A DNA stretch of 64,000 nt from Basidiobolus meristosporus CBS 931.73. Its lineage: Eukaryota > Basidiobolomycota > Basidiobolomycetes > Basidiobolales > Basidiobolaceae. Below the pieces are notes generated by a model that did no database searches, was not told the origin of the DNA, and worked only from the letters and a program-made list of their open reading frames with translations. Made by a program: the position numbers and the translations under genes. Of the stretch, positions 11,801-20,723 are shown one piece after another. Numbering within the stretch: position 1 is the first letter of the stretch; every line of letters begins with the position of its first letter. Location: contig MCFE01000432.1 of the NCBI GenBank assembly GCA_002104905.1, positions 1 through 64,000 on the forward strand, in the 5' to 3' direction.

Positions 11801-12306
11801 AACTATCCAAGGCCCTGGAGTATTACCAGCAAATGCAGCAGCTATCCATCGAGCCCAATCATTACACCTACGCTATCATGATGAACTGCTACAGCTTCCT
11901 CAAACGCAATGACAAAGTCGAAGAGTTTTGGAAGAAAGCAAAGGCAACCTATGGCTTTGAGCTATTAGATGGCCACGTCTCCATACTTCTAGATTCCTGC
12001 AGTCTCAATGAAGATATATCTTCACTTAAATCTGCTTGGAATACCTTGAAAGTGGAGAAATTCCCTTTTAGTGTCAATAACTGTTCTTCATTCTTGGAAG
12101 GTCTGTGTCATCATAATGCTACGCGAGAAGCGGTGGAGTTCTTTACTCGGGAGCTTCAGGAGCTGAAAATCAACCCAGATTATAAGTTATCCATGACTCT
12201 TATTAAGCATCTCCGGTCAAAAGGCCAGCGAGAAGATGCCACTTCGATACTAGCATATATCAATACACACTTCCCACAAGTTTTCAACGAATTGGATGGG
12301 CAGTAA
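8827..12306 (+). CDS. Large P-class pentatricopeptide repeat protein
   Basis: A 1159-residue, intronless protein built of about 21 near-canonical 35-residue PPR motifs: a block of 8 (about residues 125-405) and a block of 13 (about 592-1046), separated by a less regular helical region. Motifs follow the pattern VVTYNTLIDAY...A..LY.EM...G..PD. P-class PPR proteins bind single-stranded RNA, mostly in mitochondria of fungi, where they act in transcript stability, processing or translation. The N terminus is rich in Arg and Ser and poor in acidic residues, consistent with a mitochondrial presequence. I chose the ATG at 8827; the open frame extends upstream to a TTG at 8806 without another ATG. 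Residues 5 and 35 are intact in most motifs, so an RNA target can be predicted. The regularity is plant-like and unusual for fungi. Confidence 0.95.
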   Translation: MHGAFQVQRRIPLACSCYFYNSLTAPRKVTFPRFIRSLRSHSTKQISTTHVTENELEKRLRNLFLQTNPQNILQLRLQIQELKHIPSDILWRPANKILHDLAKASLPRAYEAYQLLLEEGFKPVSSTYSTLFKACTNHRDVSLLKKMHEEMLQEIGTPNTVVYSTLIDAYAKNHQLDRAFALYQEMCSNKLSPDIVTFNILLNAYVKRQEISKATELYNSLSQHGILPNVITFNTLLNGYAKSANMNQAIQLFQEMPVHKVCPNVTTYNTLINMYCKAGNLQEGFLLYKMMLSKEKSPDIITFNILLNAYAKEGRSEPVKALFDDMLNRSIAPDIITYNALLLLHAKKRDYESAWKIYNKIIHRRLEPNAFSYKTLLDLYGTKSDTEKALCICRNMVAQNISTEPVLYSISKWGLPVIALAQQEYGIRKAHQVWSVLKKAGLEPKVLTSESCQYLALLSKSQEDGNRERGLEVIAALKQRDGLIRTGKELRGILAFGVQYQVLDQIGDLVNRALTHNKLKPFHAGFNDFIVDIGRRSPREVLVFYRWALKCGLGIDSSSLSMLLSVAKLHKDLDLVTYVHHTLTREKQLSNLYLYTQLIDCYAKRCEWKKAELAFNETLEQNLDPDVITYNALINAYVRSYKPDLAYKIYRQMIHQNVRPNLVTYNSMLNGYSKVLNMEQVQSIYGEMLESGVTPDVVSYNTLIRAYVKNSAMGSAVSMLREMKSNNLMPDLFTYNTLIDAYCKQDMISKAVELYHDMAISNVQPDIVTCNTLISAYSKQSKLGEAKKIFDGMILQGTRPDAVTYTSLIEGCSVCKSTEQALEYYEDMRRRSVQPDVALYTSLINTLVGSGQVETAYRIFEQMPDLRVAPSVNIFNILIHGYGKSGDYTRMEALYHELTNSSLMPDIVTLNTLLNIFCKKGDLPRALEIYDSMRRYHLKPNVFTFNILIDSYIKNSGISKALNLYEQMCQEGIEPTTETFNSLVDGHLKTHQLSKALEYYQQMQQLSIEPNHYTYAIMMNCYSFLKRNDKVEEFWKKAKATYGFELLDGHVSILLDSCSLNEDISSLKSAWNTLKVEKFPFSVNNCSSFLEGLCHHNATREAVEFFTRELQELKINPDYKLSMTLIKHLRSKGQREDATSILAYINTHFPQVFNELDGQ

Positions 12307-12583
12307 GAAGGCCAAGCTGATATCTTGTTACCAACAAGATGCAGGGACCAGAATATACACCGTGGCTTTTAGGTATTAAACCGCCATCCTGACCATATCA
12401 AAGATGCCTTTGGAGAGATATATTATGGGATGGGGAACTATTCAATCATGACGATCCACGCTATGTACATTAAATGAAATCCACTCATACAGATCATTCC
12501 ACACCCCAGAATTTGTCAATTGCCATTATGTAATAAATACACCACGTACGTACGGGGAGACACCACTTCATTTTTCTTGGATA

Positions 12584-12934
12584 ATGTTCGGAAGCAACAA
12601 GGAATTACCCCAGCTAGCCCCTCCCTTGGACACTCCTTATACTCTTGAGGAGCTCAAGAAGTATGATGGTAGCAGTCCTGATGCTCCAATCTACCTAGCC
12701 GTCAAGGGTGTTGTTTTTGATGTTACCCCTAGACGCGAGATGTACGGCCCAGGCAGCGGATATCACATCTTTACCGGTAAAGACGCCTCCCGTGCCCTTG
12801 CCACCTCCTCCCTGAAGGCAGAAGACTGCATCGCCAACATCGATGGCATCACCGCCGAGGAGATGGAAACCTTGAACAAGTGGTACGACTTCTTCTCCAA
12901 GAGATACAACACCGTCGGTAGAATCGTAGAGTAA
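12584..12934 (+). CDS. MAPR-family cytochrome b5-like heme-binding protein
   Basis: A 116-residue, single-exon protein consisting almost only of a cytochrome b5-like heme/steroid-binding domain of the membrane-associated progesterone receptor (MAPR/PGRMC/Dap1) type. It shows YTLEELKKYDG, VKGVVFDVT and MYGPGSGYHIFTGKDASRAL. Tyr54 and Tyr60 occupy the positions of Tyr107 and Tyr113 in human PGRMC1, the latter being the axial heme ligand. Yeast Dap1 supports sterol synthesis by helping cytochrome P450s. Unlike Dap1 and PGRMC1, no N-terminal membrane segment is present, and no upstream exon is evident, so it may be soluble. It lies 277 bp after the PPR gene, on the same strand, with no functional link seen. 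Confidence 0.9.
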   Translation: MFGSNKELPQLAPPLDTPYTLEELKKYDGSSPDAPIYLAVKGVVFDVTPRREMYGPGSGYHIFTGKDASRALATSSLKAEDCIANIDGITAEEMETLNKWYDFFSKRYNTVGRIVE

Positions 12935-13436
12935 GTTTTCTTCCACTCCAAACCACCCACCACGTTTTTTCGGCTCGGAGGATCCCCCGTCTCTACCCCG
13001 GTCAATATGAGGGTTGTGTGTGTTTCCTCCACTTTTAAGCCTAAATCCAATCAACGCGATAAAGTACTTTCTAGTCAAACCCATCCTTTCCCACAACAGT
13101 GCTCACAAAAAAATTGACTTGTGCCCATGAATCTAGGAACAGGCACCGGCTTTGAGGCTTGTCGCAGGGTGCCACTCCAGTCGCAGGAAATAAAGGACCC
13201 GGGAACCGGTTGGGTGGACATCATTTTAATCTACAGCATAGCTATACACGTTCTGCATATGCATAAAGTCGTATTTCATGAGAAACTGGTTTCAATATGA
13301 GTGGGTGGTTGCTTGAGGTTCAATGGAACCAAGGGAAACGCTGTCTAATTAAGGAACGGGCGTCGTACAAATCATTTGGCCGTGAAAGAAGGCGAGGGAT
13401 CCGGTATAGATTGGAAAGGGGGGGGGAGACGAGGCC
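12935..13436. other. Intergenic, no gene seen
   Basis: About 500 bp between the stop codons of the MAPR gene and the convergent peroxiredoxin gene, so both 3' ends lie here. It contains a run of eight G residues near 13420. The short open frames do not look like proteins. Confidence 0.5.
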
Positions 13437-14243
13437 TCATTCCGAGCCTTGGGTGACCGTGTCAAGGGCGTGCTCAACACTGGGCTTGGGCCCGATCTGG
13501 ATTTTCAGGCTTTTGATCTTGCCACCTTTCTCCACCACGATGTGGCTTCTCTTGATTCCTTTTGGTTGCTTGGTGACGCCCAGTCGCTTCAGAACCTTAT
13601 ATTCAGGGTCGCACAGCAACGTATAGCCTAGATTGTGTTTGTTTTTCCAGCTAGTCTGAGCCTTGGGGGAGTCCGCGGACATCCCATAGATCTTGTATCC
13701 GTTAGAGGTGGCATCGGGCAATCGGTCTCTGAAGCCGCACGCTTGGATGGTGCATCCGGGGGTGTTCGCGCGAGGGTAAAAGAAGATAATGAACCCGTTG
13801 GACTTCGCAAGCTCTTGAAGCTTCACTTCCTCCCCAGAGTCGGTCACCACGGGGGCCAAATCTTCGGGTAGATAGGACCCTTCAGAAAGCCCCTGACCGG
13901 CGTCTGACTCCGGCTTTTCCTCCGTTTCCTTTACCTCGCTCTTGGAACGTGAGGCTCGAGCTTTGGCGGGCTTGGCTTCGGGCGCCGTGGCAGTGCTCTC
14001 GGGGCTGGGGCTTTTTTTGGCCGGCTCCTCTGGTTTATTTTCGGACTTCGTGGCACGCGGTTTACGCGGTTTGGTTTCCTTCTTATCCTCCGTAGGGCTG
14101 ATCTTGGCCTTGGCCGCTCTGCTTGATACCGGTTTCTTTGTTTCCGTTTTCAACTTCTTACTGGCCGACTCATCTGTAGGGATGGCCTTGGCAGCAGCAG
14201 CAGCAGCGGAAGCAGATCTTGTAACGCGTTTGGTAGGTATCAT
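13437..14243 (-). CDS. Nuclear-type peroxiredoxin (Dot5/BCP-like)
   Basis: A 268-residue, single-exon thiol peroxidase of the BCP/PrxQ class. The C-terminal half carries FYPRANTPGCTIQACGFRD with the peroxidatic Cys164 and a second Cys169 five residues later, the spacing of atypical two-cysteine BCP enzymes. It would reduce H2O2 and alkyl hydroperoxides using thioredoxin. The N-terminal 110 residues are low complexity, rich in Lys, Pro, Ala and Glu, starting with TKRVTRSASAAAA, as in fungal Dot5-like nuclear peroxiredoxins, and contain likely nuclear localisation clusters such as KPRKPRATK. The ATG at 14243 is chosen because the frame upstream is not conserved-looking. It is convergent with the MAPR gene. 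Confidence 0.92.
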   Translation of the reverse strand: MIPTKRVTRSASAAAAAAKAIPTDESASKKLKTETKKPVSSRAAKAKISPTEDKKETKPRKPRATKSENKPEEPAKKSPSPESTATAPEAKPAKARASRSKSEVKETEEKPESDAGQGLSEGSYLPEDLAPVVTDSGEEVKLQELAKSNGFIIFFYPRANTPGCTIQACGFRDRLPDATSNGYKIYGMSADSPKAQTSWKNKHNLGYTLLCDPEYKVLKRLGVTKQPKGIKRSHIVVEKGGKIKSLKIQIGPKPSVEHALDTVTQGSE

Positions 14244-14731
14244 TTGTATATTCTGAACGTAGTCGGGCGGGTGACGAACGTAACAAGAGGAAGGTAGGAA
14301 GCAACCGAAAACCCCTTTGAGTAAGAGAAATTTGGTGACGGAGCTGGAATTATAGCTAGATGTTATGGAGTTCGTGGTCCACCAGTCAAGAGAGAGCGAT
14401 TCCAAGATTGGTGGGATGGCGAGGGAATGATCAGTTGAATTCCATTCGAAATAATTGGGAAAATTCACGCGATTTGTTGGAGTGCGAGGATCTTGCATAT
14501 ATGGAGGAATTGGCATTTGCCACCACACTCGCTTTCGCGTAGCACCTTATCTTGTAGGCTAGATTGGTGCGGGCCCACTACCAGTTCACATAGGTCTATT
14601 AGATTGCTGTTGTGAACAATAGAATAACAATCTTCTTGGAAGAGGCTTGCATCGCGAATATTAAGCTTGATGGGCTATGGAAATTTTCGCAACAATCGGG
14701 GATACGGTGAATGTAGAATCAATAAAATGTA

Positions 14732-14803
14732 GGGCTCAACCGGGAATTGAACCCGGGACCTCCTCGACCCGAACGAGGAATCATACTACTAGACCATTGA
14801 GCC
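14732..14803 (-). tRNA. tRNA-Pro (anticodon CGG)
   Basis: A 72-nt cloverleaf. The acceptor stem GGCTCAA pairs with TTGAGCC with discriminator C. The anticodon arm is CCTCG-TTCGGGT-CGAGG with CGG at positions 34-36, reading CCG. The T arm is CCGGG-TTCAATT-CCCGG. There is no intron. A TTTT run follows at 14724-14727 on the transcript side. Confidence 0.95.
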
Positions 14804-15833
14804 GTCGTCGATTGCATGGGAGTTAAAAATGTACTCTACCATCCATCACCTATGCATCTCACTACTCGTCTATGCATTCTCGATGTACCAATAGTAGTCG
14901 CCATGGGAATTTTTGATCTTCGAGAATTGCCAGTTGTGGAGTAGAACCCCATATTCCAAACTAGTTTCACGAAGCTAATACATCTTTTTATGAGATTGAT
15001 GTGTATTGGACGGATCGAGCATCAATTGATAACATGTCTTCCTAGTAGTTCAACCTGATTCCATTCCGAATCAGGGTGAGGGAGGAGGCTAAGTCAGGAG
15101 TAGGGTAAAGGCGGCGGTTTTGGAAACTGGCTTTTGCTGTGCGCAGTGTACGTTGAGGCTGGTTCACGGCTTGTCATATTTCCAGCAGTTCCAACGCCAT
15201 GCGATGTGGTAGGGTTTTTCTGAAGCAACAGCACCCACAGACGTATGTCTCGTCGCAACTTCAGTCAATGCTGTGTAATGCCCGACTAGATAAATGATGG
15301 TGGCTAACATGGTGTGCAGTCATGGTGGCGAATTTACATAGGATATCTAGCTTGGATTCTGAGTAAAAAAGGGGTATTTGCCATAACGCCTGGTGACGTA
15401 TGTGTATATAGCGTGGAAAATGTAGGACCTCTCATGTCAAGTATCAATGTTTGTAAACAAATTCCCTATTTCGCCATATGGAATAAAGGATGCATTGCCT
15501 CTACAAGCGACCACAGCTGAATAAAGGCCCTCATAAAAGTTGCGGCAATGATGTAAATAGAGTTCTACCACTGCAACTGGGTTGTGGCCGATATGTGTCT
15601 TGATGTTTCACAATAAAGATCTAATCCTAGGGGAACAATTAAGGGTGAAGGAGTGCTTTTCAGGAGATTAAAACGAGGTCGTAACGACAAAAAATATCAG
15701 TTTCAAATACTGGCTTATATGAGAGACTCCGGGTATATAACCTTGACGATTTTCCTACAATATAGTACAGCTTGCTAGTGCACTTCAATAGATACCAACA
15801 AGCATCTGGTTAACATCCAATACATCATATACA
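14804..15833. promoter_or_regulatory. Upstream region of the Gly-rich protein gene
   Basis: About 1 kb with no supported gene. The last part is the promoter of the repeat protein: TATATAA at 15734-15740 is 94 bases before the start codon, giving a likely short leader. Small open frames such as that at 15314 have no recognisable protein. Confidence 0.5.
15734..15740 (+). promoter_or_regulatory. TATA box of the Gly-rich protein gene
   Basis: TATATAA 94 bases upstream of the ATG at 15834. The context suggests a strongly transcribed, regulated gene. Confidence 0.6.
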
Positions 15834-18565
15834 ATGAGAATCTCAGCCTCTACTCTACTTTTCGTTATCTCAACTGCCTGCACCGTTGGGGCCGCAACAG
15901 CAGGAGCAGCAGGTGCGTATGATACCACAGATCTTTCCAATGGATCAGGAGGTTCTGGTGGTAACGGCGGTGGTAATAGTGCCGGGACTTATGGCGCTGG
16001 CAACGGCAGCGACGGTAATGGTGGAGGTGCCGGTGGAAATGGCGGAGGCAATGGCGGCAATGGTGGTGGTAATGGTGCTGGATCTTATGGCACCGGAAAT
16101 GGAGGAAATGGCGGAGGTAGTGGTGGCAATGGAGGAGGCGCTGGCGGAAACGGCAGTGGAAATGGTGGAGGAAATGGCGGCAATGGTGGCGGTAACGGCT
16201 CTGGAGCTTACGATTCTGGTAATAGTGGCAATGGTGGAGGTGCTGGCGGAAACGGCGGAGGAAACGGTGGTAATGGAGGAGGTGCCGGTGGTAACGGAGG
16301 AGGAAATGGTGGTAACGGAGGAGGTGCTGGAGCCTACGACTCTGGTAACGGTGGCAATGGAGGAGGTGCTGGCGGAAACGGTGGTGGAAATGGCGGCGGT
16401 AACGGCTCTGGAGCTTATGACACCGGAAACGGCGGAGGAAGCGGTGGCAACGGAGGAGGAAGCGGTGGTAACGGAGGAGGAAATGGTGCTGGAGCCTACG
16501 ACTCTGGTAACGGTGGCAATGGAGGAGGTGCTGGCGGAAACGGCGGAGGAAATGGCGGCGGTAATGGCTCTGGAGCTTATGACACCGGAAACGGCGGAGG
16601 AAACGGTGGCAACGGAGGAGGAAATGGTGGTAACGGAGGAGGTGCTGGAGCCTACGACTCTGGTAACGGTGGCAATGGAGGAGGTGCTGGCGGAAACGGT
16701 GGTGGAATGGCGGCGGTAACGGCTCTGGAGCTTATGACACCGGAAACGGCGGAGGAAGCGGTGGCAACGGAGGAGGAAGCGGTGGTAACGGAGGAGGAAA
16801 TGGTGCTGGAGCCTACGACTCTGGTAACGGTGGCAATGGAGGAGGTGCTGGCGGAAACGGCGGAGGAAATGGCGGCGGTAATGGCTCTGGAGCTTATGAC
16901 ACCGGAAACGGCGGAGGAAACGGTGGCAACGGAGGAGGAAATGGTGGTAACGGAGGAGGTGCTGGAGCCTACGACTCTGGTAACGGTGGCAATGGAGGAG
17001 GTGCTGGCGGAAACGGCGGAGGAAATGGCGGCGGTAACGGCTCTGGAGCTTATGACACCGGAAACGGCGGAGGAAACGGTGGCAACGGAGGAGGAAACGG
17101 TGGCAACGGAGGAGGAAATGGTGGCAACGGAGGAGGAAATGGTGGTAACGGAGGAGGTGCTGGAGCCTACGACTCTGGTAACGGTGGCAATGGTGGTGGT
17201 GCTGGCGGAAACGGCGGAGGCAATGGTGGCAACGGAGGAGGAAATGGTGCTGGAGCCTACGACTCTGGTAACGGTGGCAATGGAGGAGGTGCTGGCGGAA
17301 ACGGCGGAGGAAATGGCGGCGGTAACGGCTCTGGAGCTTATGACACCGGAAACGGCGGAGGAAACGGTGGCAACGGAGGAGGAAACGGTGGCAACGGAGG
17401 AGGAAATGGTGGCAACGGAGGAGGAAATGGTGGTAACGGAGGAGGTGCTGGAGCCTACGACTCTGGTAACGGTGGCAATGGTGGTGGTGCTGGCGGAAAC
17501 GGCGGAGGCAATGGTGGCAACGGAGGAGGAAATGGTGCTGGAGCCTACGACTCTGGTAACGGTGGCAATGGAGGAGGTGCTGGCGGAAACGGCGGAGGAA
17601 ATGGCGGCGGTAACGGCTCTGGAGCTTATGACACCGGAAACGGCGGAGGAAACGGTGGCAACGGAGGAGGAAATGGTGGCAACGGAGGAGGAAATGGTGC
17701 TGGAGCCTACGACTCTGGTAACGGTGGCAATGGTGGTGGTGCTGGTGGAAACGGCGGAGGAAACGGTGGTAATGGAGGAGGTGCCGGTGGTAACGGAGGA
17801 GGAAGCGGTGGTAACGGAGGAGGAAATGGTGGTAACGGAGGAGGTGCTGGAGCCTACGACTCTGGTAACGGTGGCAATGGTGGTGGTGCTGGCGGAAACG
17901 GCGGAGGCAATGGTGGCAACGGAGGAGGAAATGGTGCTGGAGCCTACGACTCTGGTAACGGTGGCAATGGAGGAGGTGCTGGCGGAAACGGCGGAGGAAA
18001 TGGCGGCGGTAACGGCTCTGGAGCTTATGACACCGGAAACGGCGGAGGAAACGGTGGCAACGGAGGAGGAAATGGTGGCAACGGAGGAGGAAATGGTGGT
18101 AACGGAGGAGGTGCTGGAGCCTACGACTCTGGTAACGGTGGCAATGGAGGAGGTGCTGGCGGAAACGGCGGAGGAAATGGCGGCGGTAACGGCTCTGGAG
18201 CTTATGACACCGGAAACGGCGGAGGAAACGGTGGCAACGGAGGAGGAAGCGGTGGTAACGGAGGAGGCAATGGTGGCAACGGAGGAGGAAATGGTGCTGG
18301 AGCCTACGACTCTGGTAACGGTGGCAATGGAGGAGGTGCTGGCGGAAACGGTGGTGGAAATGGCGGCGGTAACGGCTCTGGAGCTTATGGCACCGGAAAC
18401 GGCGGAGGAAGCGGTGGCAACGGAGGAGGAAGCGGTGGTAACGGTGGCAATGGAGGTAATGCTGGCGGTAATGGTGGAGGTGCTGGTGGAAATGGGCAAT
18501 ATGATACCTCGGATCATAGCGGAAACATCCTTGGCACTTTGTACAAGAGATTCTTTGGGAACTAG
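15834..18565 (+). pseudogene. Secreted Gly/Asn-rich repeat protein, frameshifted
   Basis: The protein starts with a clear signal peptide (MRISASTLLFVISTACTVGA, cut about residue 20) followed by hundreds of residues of GGNGGG-type repeats punctuated by AYDSG and AYDTG. In the first 870 bases the frame is the Gly/Asn one. At 16705-16707 one A is missing compared with the sister repeats (GGTGGAATGG instead of GGTGGAAATGG). Past that point the starting frame reads an artificial E/T/A/V-rich chain. The Gly/Asn frame resumes one position over and ends naturally in DTSDHSGNILGTLYKRFFGN before TAG at 18563-18565. One extra base would make an uninterrupted frame of about 910 residues. It resembles cell-wall, adhesive or silk-like Gly-rich proteins; the spaced tyrosines could be cross-linked. 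Whether the lesion is real or an assembly error cannot be told here. Confidence 0.8.
15950..18500 (+). repeat. Higher-order coding minisatellite (GGN repeats)
   Basis: Basic 9-18 bp GGN units are organised into larger units bounded by GCCTACGACTCTGGTAACGG, seen at about 160-bp spacing at 16332, 16493, 16648, 16810 and 16967 and then at more variable spacing. A second marker, GCTTATGACACCGG, alternates with it. Units are almost identical in sequence, which implies recent unequal exchange or conversion. Both strands stay open in several frames as a result. Confidence 0.9.
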
Positions 18566-19085
18566 GCCTATTCACTCGAAAACATATATATATATATATA
18601 CCTCTAACTAGAATTAGTTCAAGATATCTCGTAATAGTCAAGCAACTATTTGGCCCTCAACTAATCTTTGAAAATAAAAGCGAACACGGATCTAACTTAC
18701 TCCATCTGGCCCTAAGCAAGTTCGATCAACCGTTAGACACGATGATGTCCGCAAGTGTGGATATTGTGGGGATAACCTGGAGCAATGTCGTATTGGTTGA
18801 AATTTTTATGATTGATTATACTTCAAGACATCTGGAAATGGGAGTAACAAAAGGGAGCCTGGGAAAGATAATAATGGGGTTGTCACAGTAGATCAAAATA
18901 GATCGAAGGTGAGAGAAAAGCAATGATTCTTAGCAGCAGTTTAGAGGACATTTTATCTTAGAATGTCGAGATAACCGATAGAAGGTAAGGGAGTAGTGAT
19001 TAGCGATCCGGGATAGGGTTGTTTATATTCTAAGCCTTGGAAATCTTCAGAAAATGGCCAAGGGGGGCGCCGAGCGGACCGGATC
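18566..19085. other. Intergenic, no gene seen
   Basis: About 520 bp between the convergent stop codons of the Gly-rich gene and the Rab18-like gene. It begins with the (AT)n tract. The open frame overlapping 18953-19303 on the minus strand comes from the last exon and intron of the GTPase read in the wrong frame. Confidence 0.5.
18584..18600. repeat. (AT)n microsatellite
   Basis: Seventeen bases of alternating A and T just after the stop codon of the Gly-rich gene. Confidence 0.9.
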
Positions 19086-20023
19086 TTAACAAGCGCAATA
19101 GCCAGCATCCTCTTCGTTATTTCCTTCGGTGAGTTTAACTCCCGAGGACTGGGTTTGCTTCTGCCATAACGATGGCGTATCAATAATCTACAAGCAAGGT
19201 CATGACCAGTGTTAGGTTGATGCGAGCCAAAGAAGAGCAACTCACCTTGCGAACGAGCTCTTCGACGGCCTGGTGAACGCCGACCTTGGTCTTGGCTGAG
19301 CACTCAATAAACAAGGTTTGCATTTTTCGAGCATATTCAGCACCTTCCTTGCGACTAACCACTCGAGATGATTCCTATATTGAAAGAGATACCGGTAAGC
19401 GCAGTTCAAATCATATTCCGGATGCTGGGTCGAAGCTACCTTGTCAACTTTGTTTCCTACTATCATCTTGACAACATCCTTGCTAGAACAATAGGTGTTC
19501 AGTTCGGTAAACCATTGGTCCAGCTGCTCAAATGTATCTCGCTCGGAGACGTCGTAGACTAGTGTATGAAATGGACTTCGTTGATATGCGTTTGATAAGT
19601 CGAGGGATTCGTCCATTAGAACCTACCTAAAATTACGCCCTGTGCGCCACGATAATAGGAGGAGGTCAGGGTGCGGAAACGCTCTTGCCCAGCAGTATCC
19701 TAATAGCAAGTGATGAATATTTGGAGAAACAGAAACACAGTTGATTTGGCCTATTTACCCAAATGGTGAGCTTGTATTTCTTATCGTCCACCTCTATGAC
19801 CTTAACCTTGAAATCGACCCCTATATTCCCGAAGAAAGCGCGATTAAAACGGGTACAGGGGACTGGTAAACAGGAGCGGTATGAATGTACCAATGGTCGC
19901 GCTAACTTCATCCTGGGGTAAAAATGTGTCGTCGGTGAAGCGAAGCAAGATCGAGGATTTCCCGACACTCGAGTTGCCAATCAGCAACAGTTTCAAAGTA
20001 GCAGCAACCTCTCCGTCAGCCAT
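19086..20023 (-). CDS. RAB18: Rab18-like small GTPase
   Basis: Ras-superfamily GTPase of the Rab18 type, acting in membrane traffic at the ER and lipid droplets in animals. Six exons join in frame: 19891-20023, 19759-19820, 19627-19699, 19440-19558, 19246-19374 and 19086-19187, giving 205 residues (human RAB18 has 206). The P-loop is GNSSVGKS (residues 16-23), switch I is SATIGVDF, switch II is WDTAGQERF, the base-binding motif is GNKVDK and G5 is ECSAK. The C terminus reads IIDTPSLW... and ends in YCAC, a CxC double-prenylation signal. All nucleotide-binding residues are present. Human RAB18 has a comparable TPGLW segment, which supports the subfamily call. It is convergent with the Gly-rich gene and divergent from the AVT-like transporter. 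Confidence 0.9.
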
Positions 20024-20723
20024 TGTGTATTAGTGAGAATCTAGAGATGGAATACGAGTGAAAGTGCTTTCTAGTGGGTGGGAGTTGCAGAAGCTATGAT
20101 TGTTGACCATGAATGTGGGGGGTTCAGAGTAATTAGGGATATGAGATTAAAACCAATTCAGGGTCAAAGGGTTACAGAAGTAACCGATAATATGGGAGAA
20201 TGTGCTCATGGGATTTCCATCTTATTTCACGATCATCGTCATCGGAACATTCATCGATGCTACCAAGAGCTAATCACCCATTGTAATCACCCACCTCTGC
20301 TCTTCGAGGTCACATGCTGGTCAGTGGGTGCTGTGACGTAAGGATTGGCAAGGTTCAGTTTCCGATCTGATCAAGGGAAGTTGAATCCTTTTCACATCCA
20401 TCGTAGTACCTACCTTATACCGCCTAAGGTTGGTTCTACAACCAATGAGTCAAAGAGCCTCTTGGGCAGCCTAATGCGGGGGGGGGAGTCCAAAGCTATA
20501 TTCACGGCCACACAAGCCTGGATAAGGTGCAAAACCATTAACGACCATCCAAAGTTGGAAGGGGCACAAATACGTCGCAGTATCGTCATGATTGAATCAG
20601 CATCAATGAGGTATTTAAATGCAGAAGCCTATTGATTTCGAAAGTCGATTGATTTGTCCGAAGCCATTCTTAAAATAATCGAGGATAATCTAACTTGTCA
20701 TTTCTTGATCATCAAATTTCTAC
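20024..20723. promoter_or_regulatory. Divergent promoter region, Rab18 / AVT-like gene
   Basis: 700 bp between divergent start codons. Two plus-strand open frames here (20078-20341, 20345-20635) have no recognisable protein features and no splice support. A run of eight G residues lies near 20480. Confidence 0.45.

Noticed and set aside
15950-18500. Direct repeats considered as a CRISPR array
   Set aside because: Units are translated, have no unique spacers, and the genome is eukaryotic.
16709-18614. The Glu/Thr/Ala/Val-rich second half of the plus-strand open frame
   Set aside because: It is the Gly-rich repeat read in a shifted frame after a one-base deletion; the natural C terminus lies in the other frame.
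15945-18641. Long minus-strand open frames of 898 and 621 codons opposite the Gly-rich gene
   Set aside because: They arise because the GGN repeat lacks stop codons in several frames; composition is an artefact of the repeat, with no start context or domain.
20078-20635. Two adjacent plus-strand open frames between Rab18 and the transporter
   Set aside because: No domain, no splice logic, and they fill a divergent promoter region.
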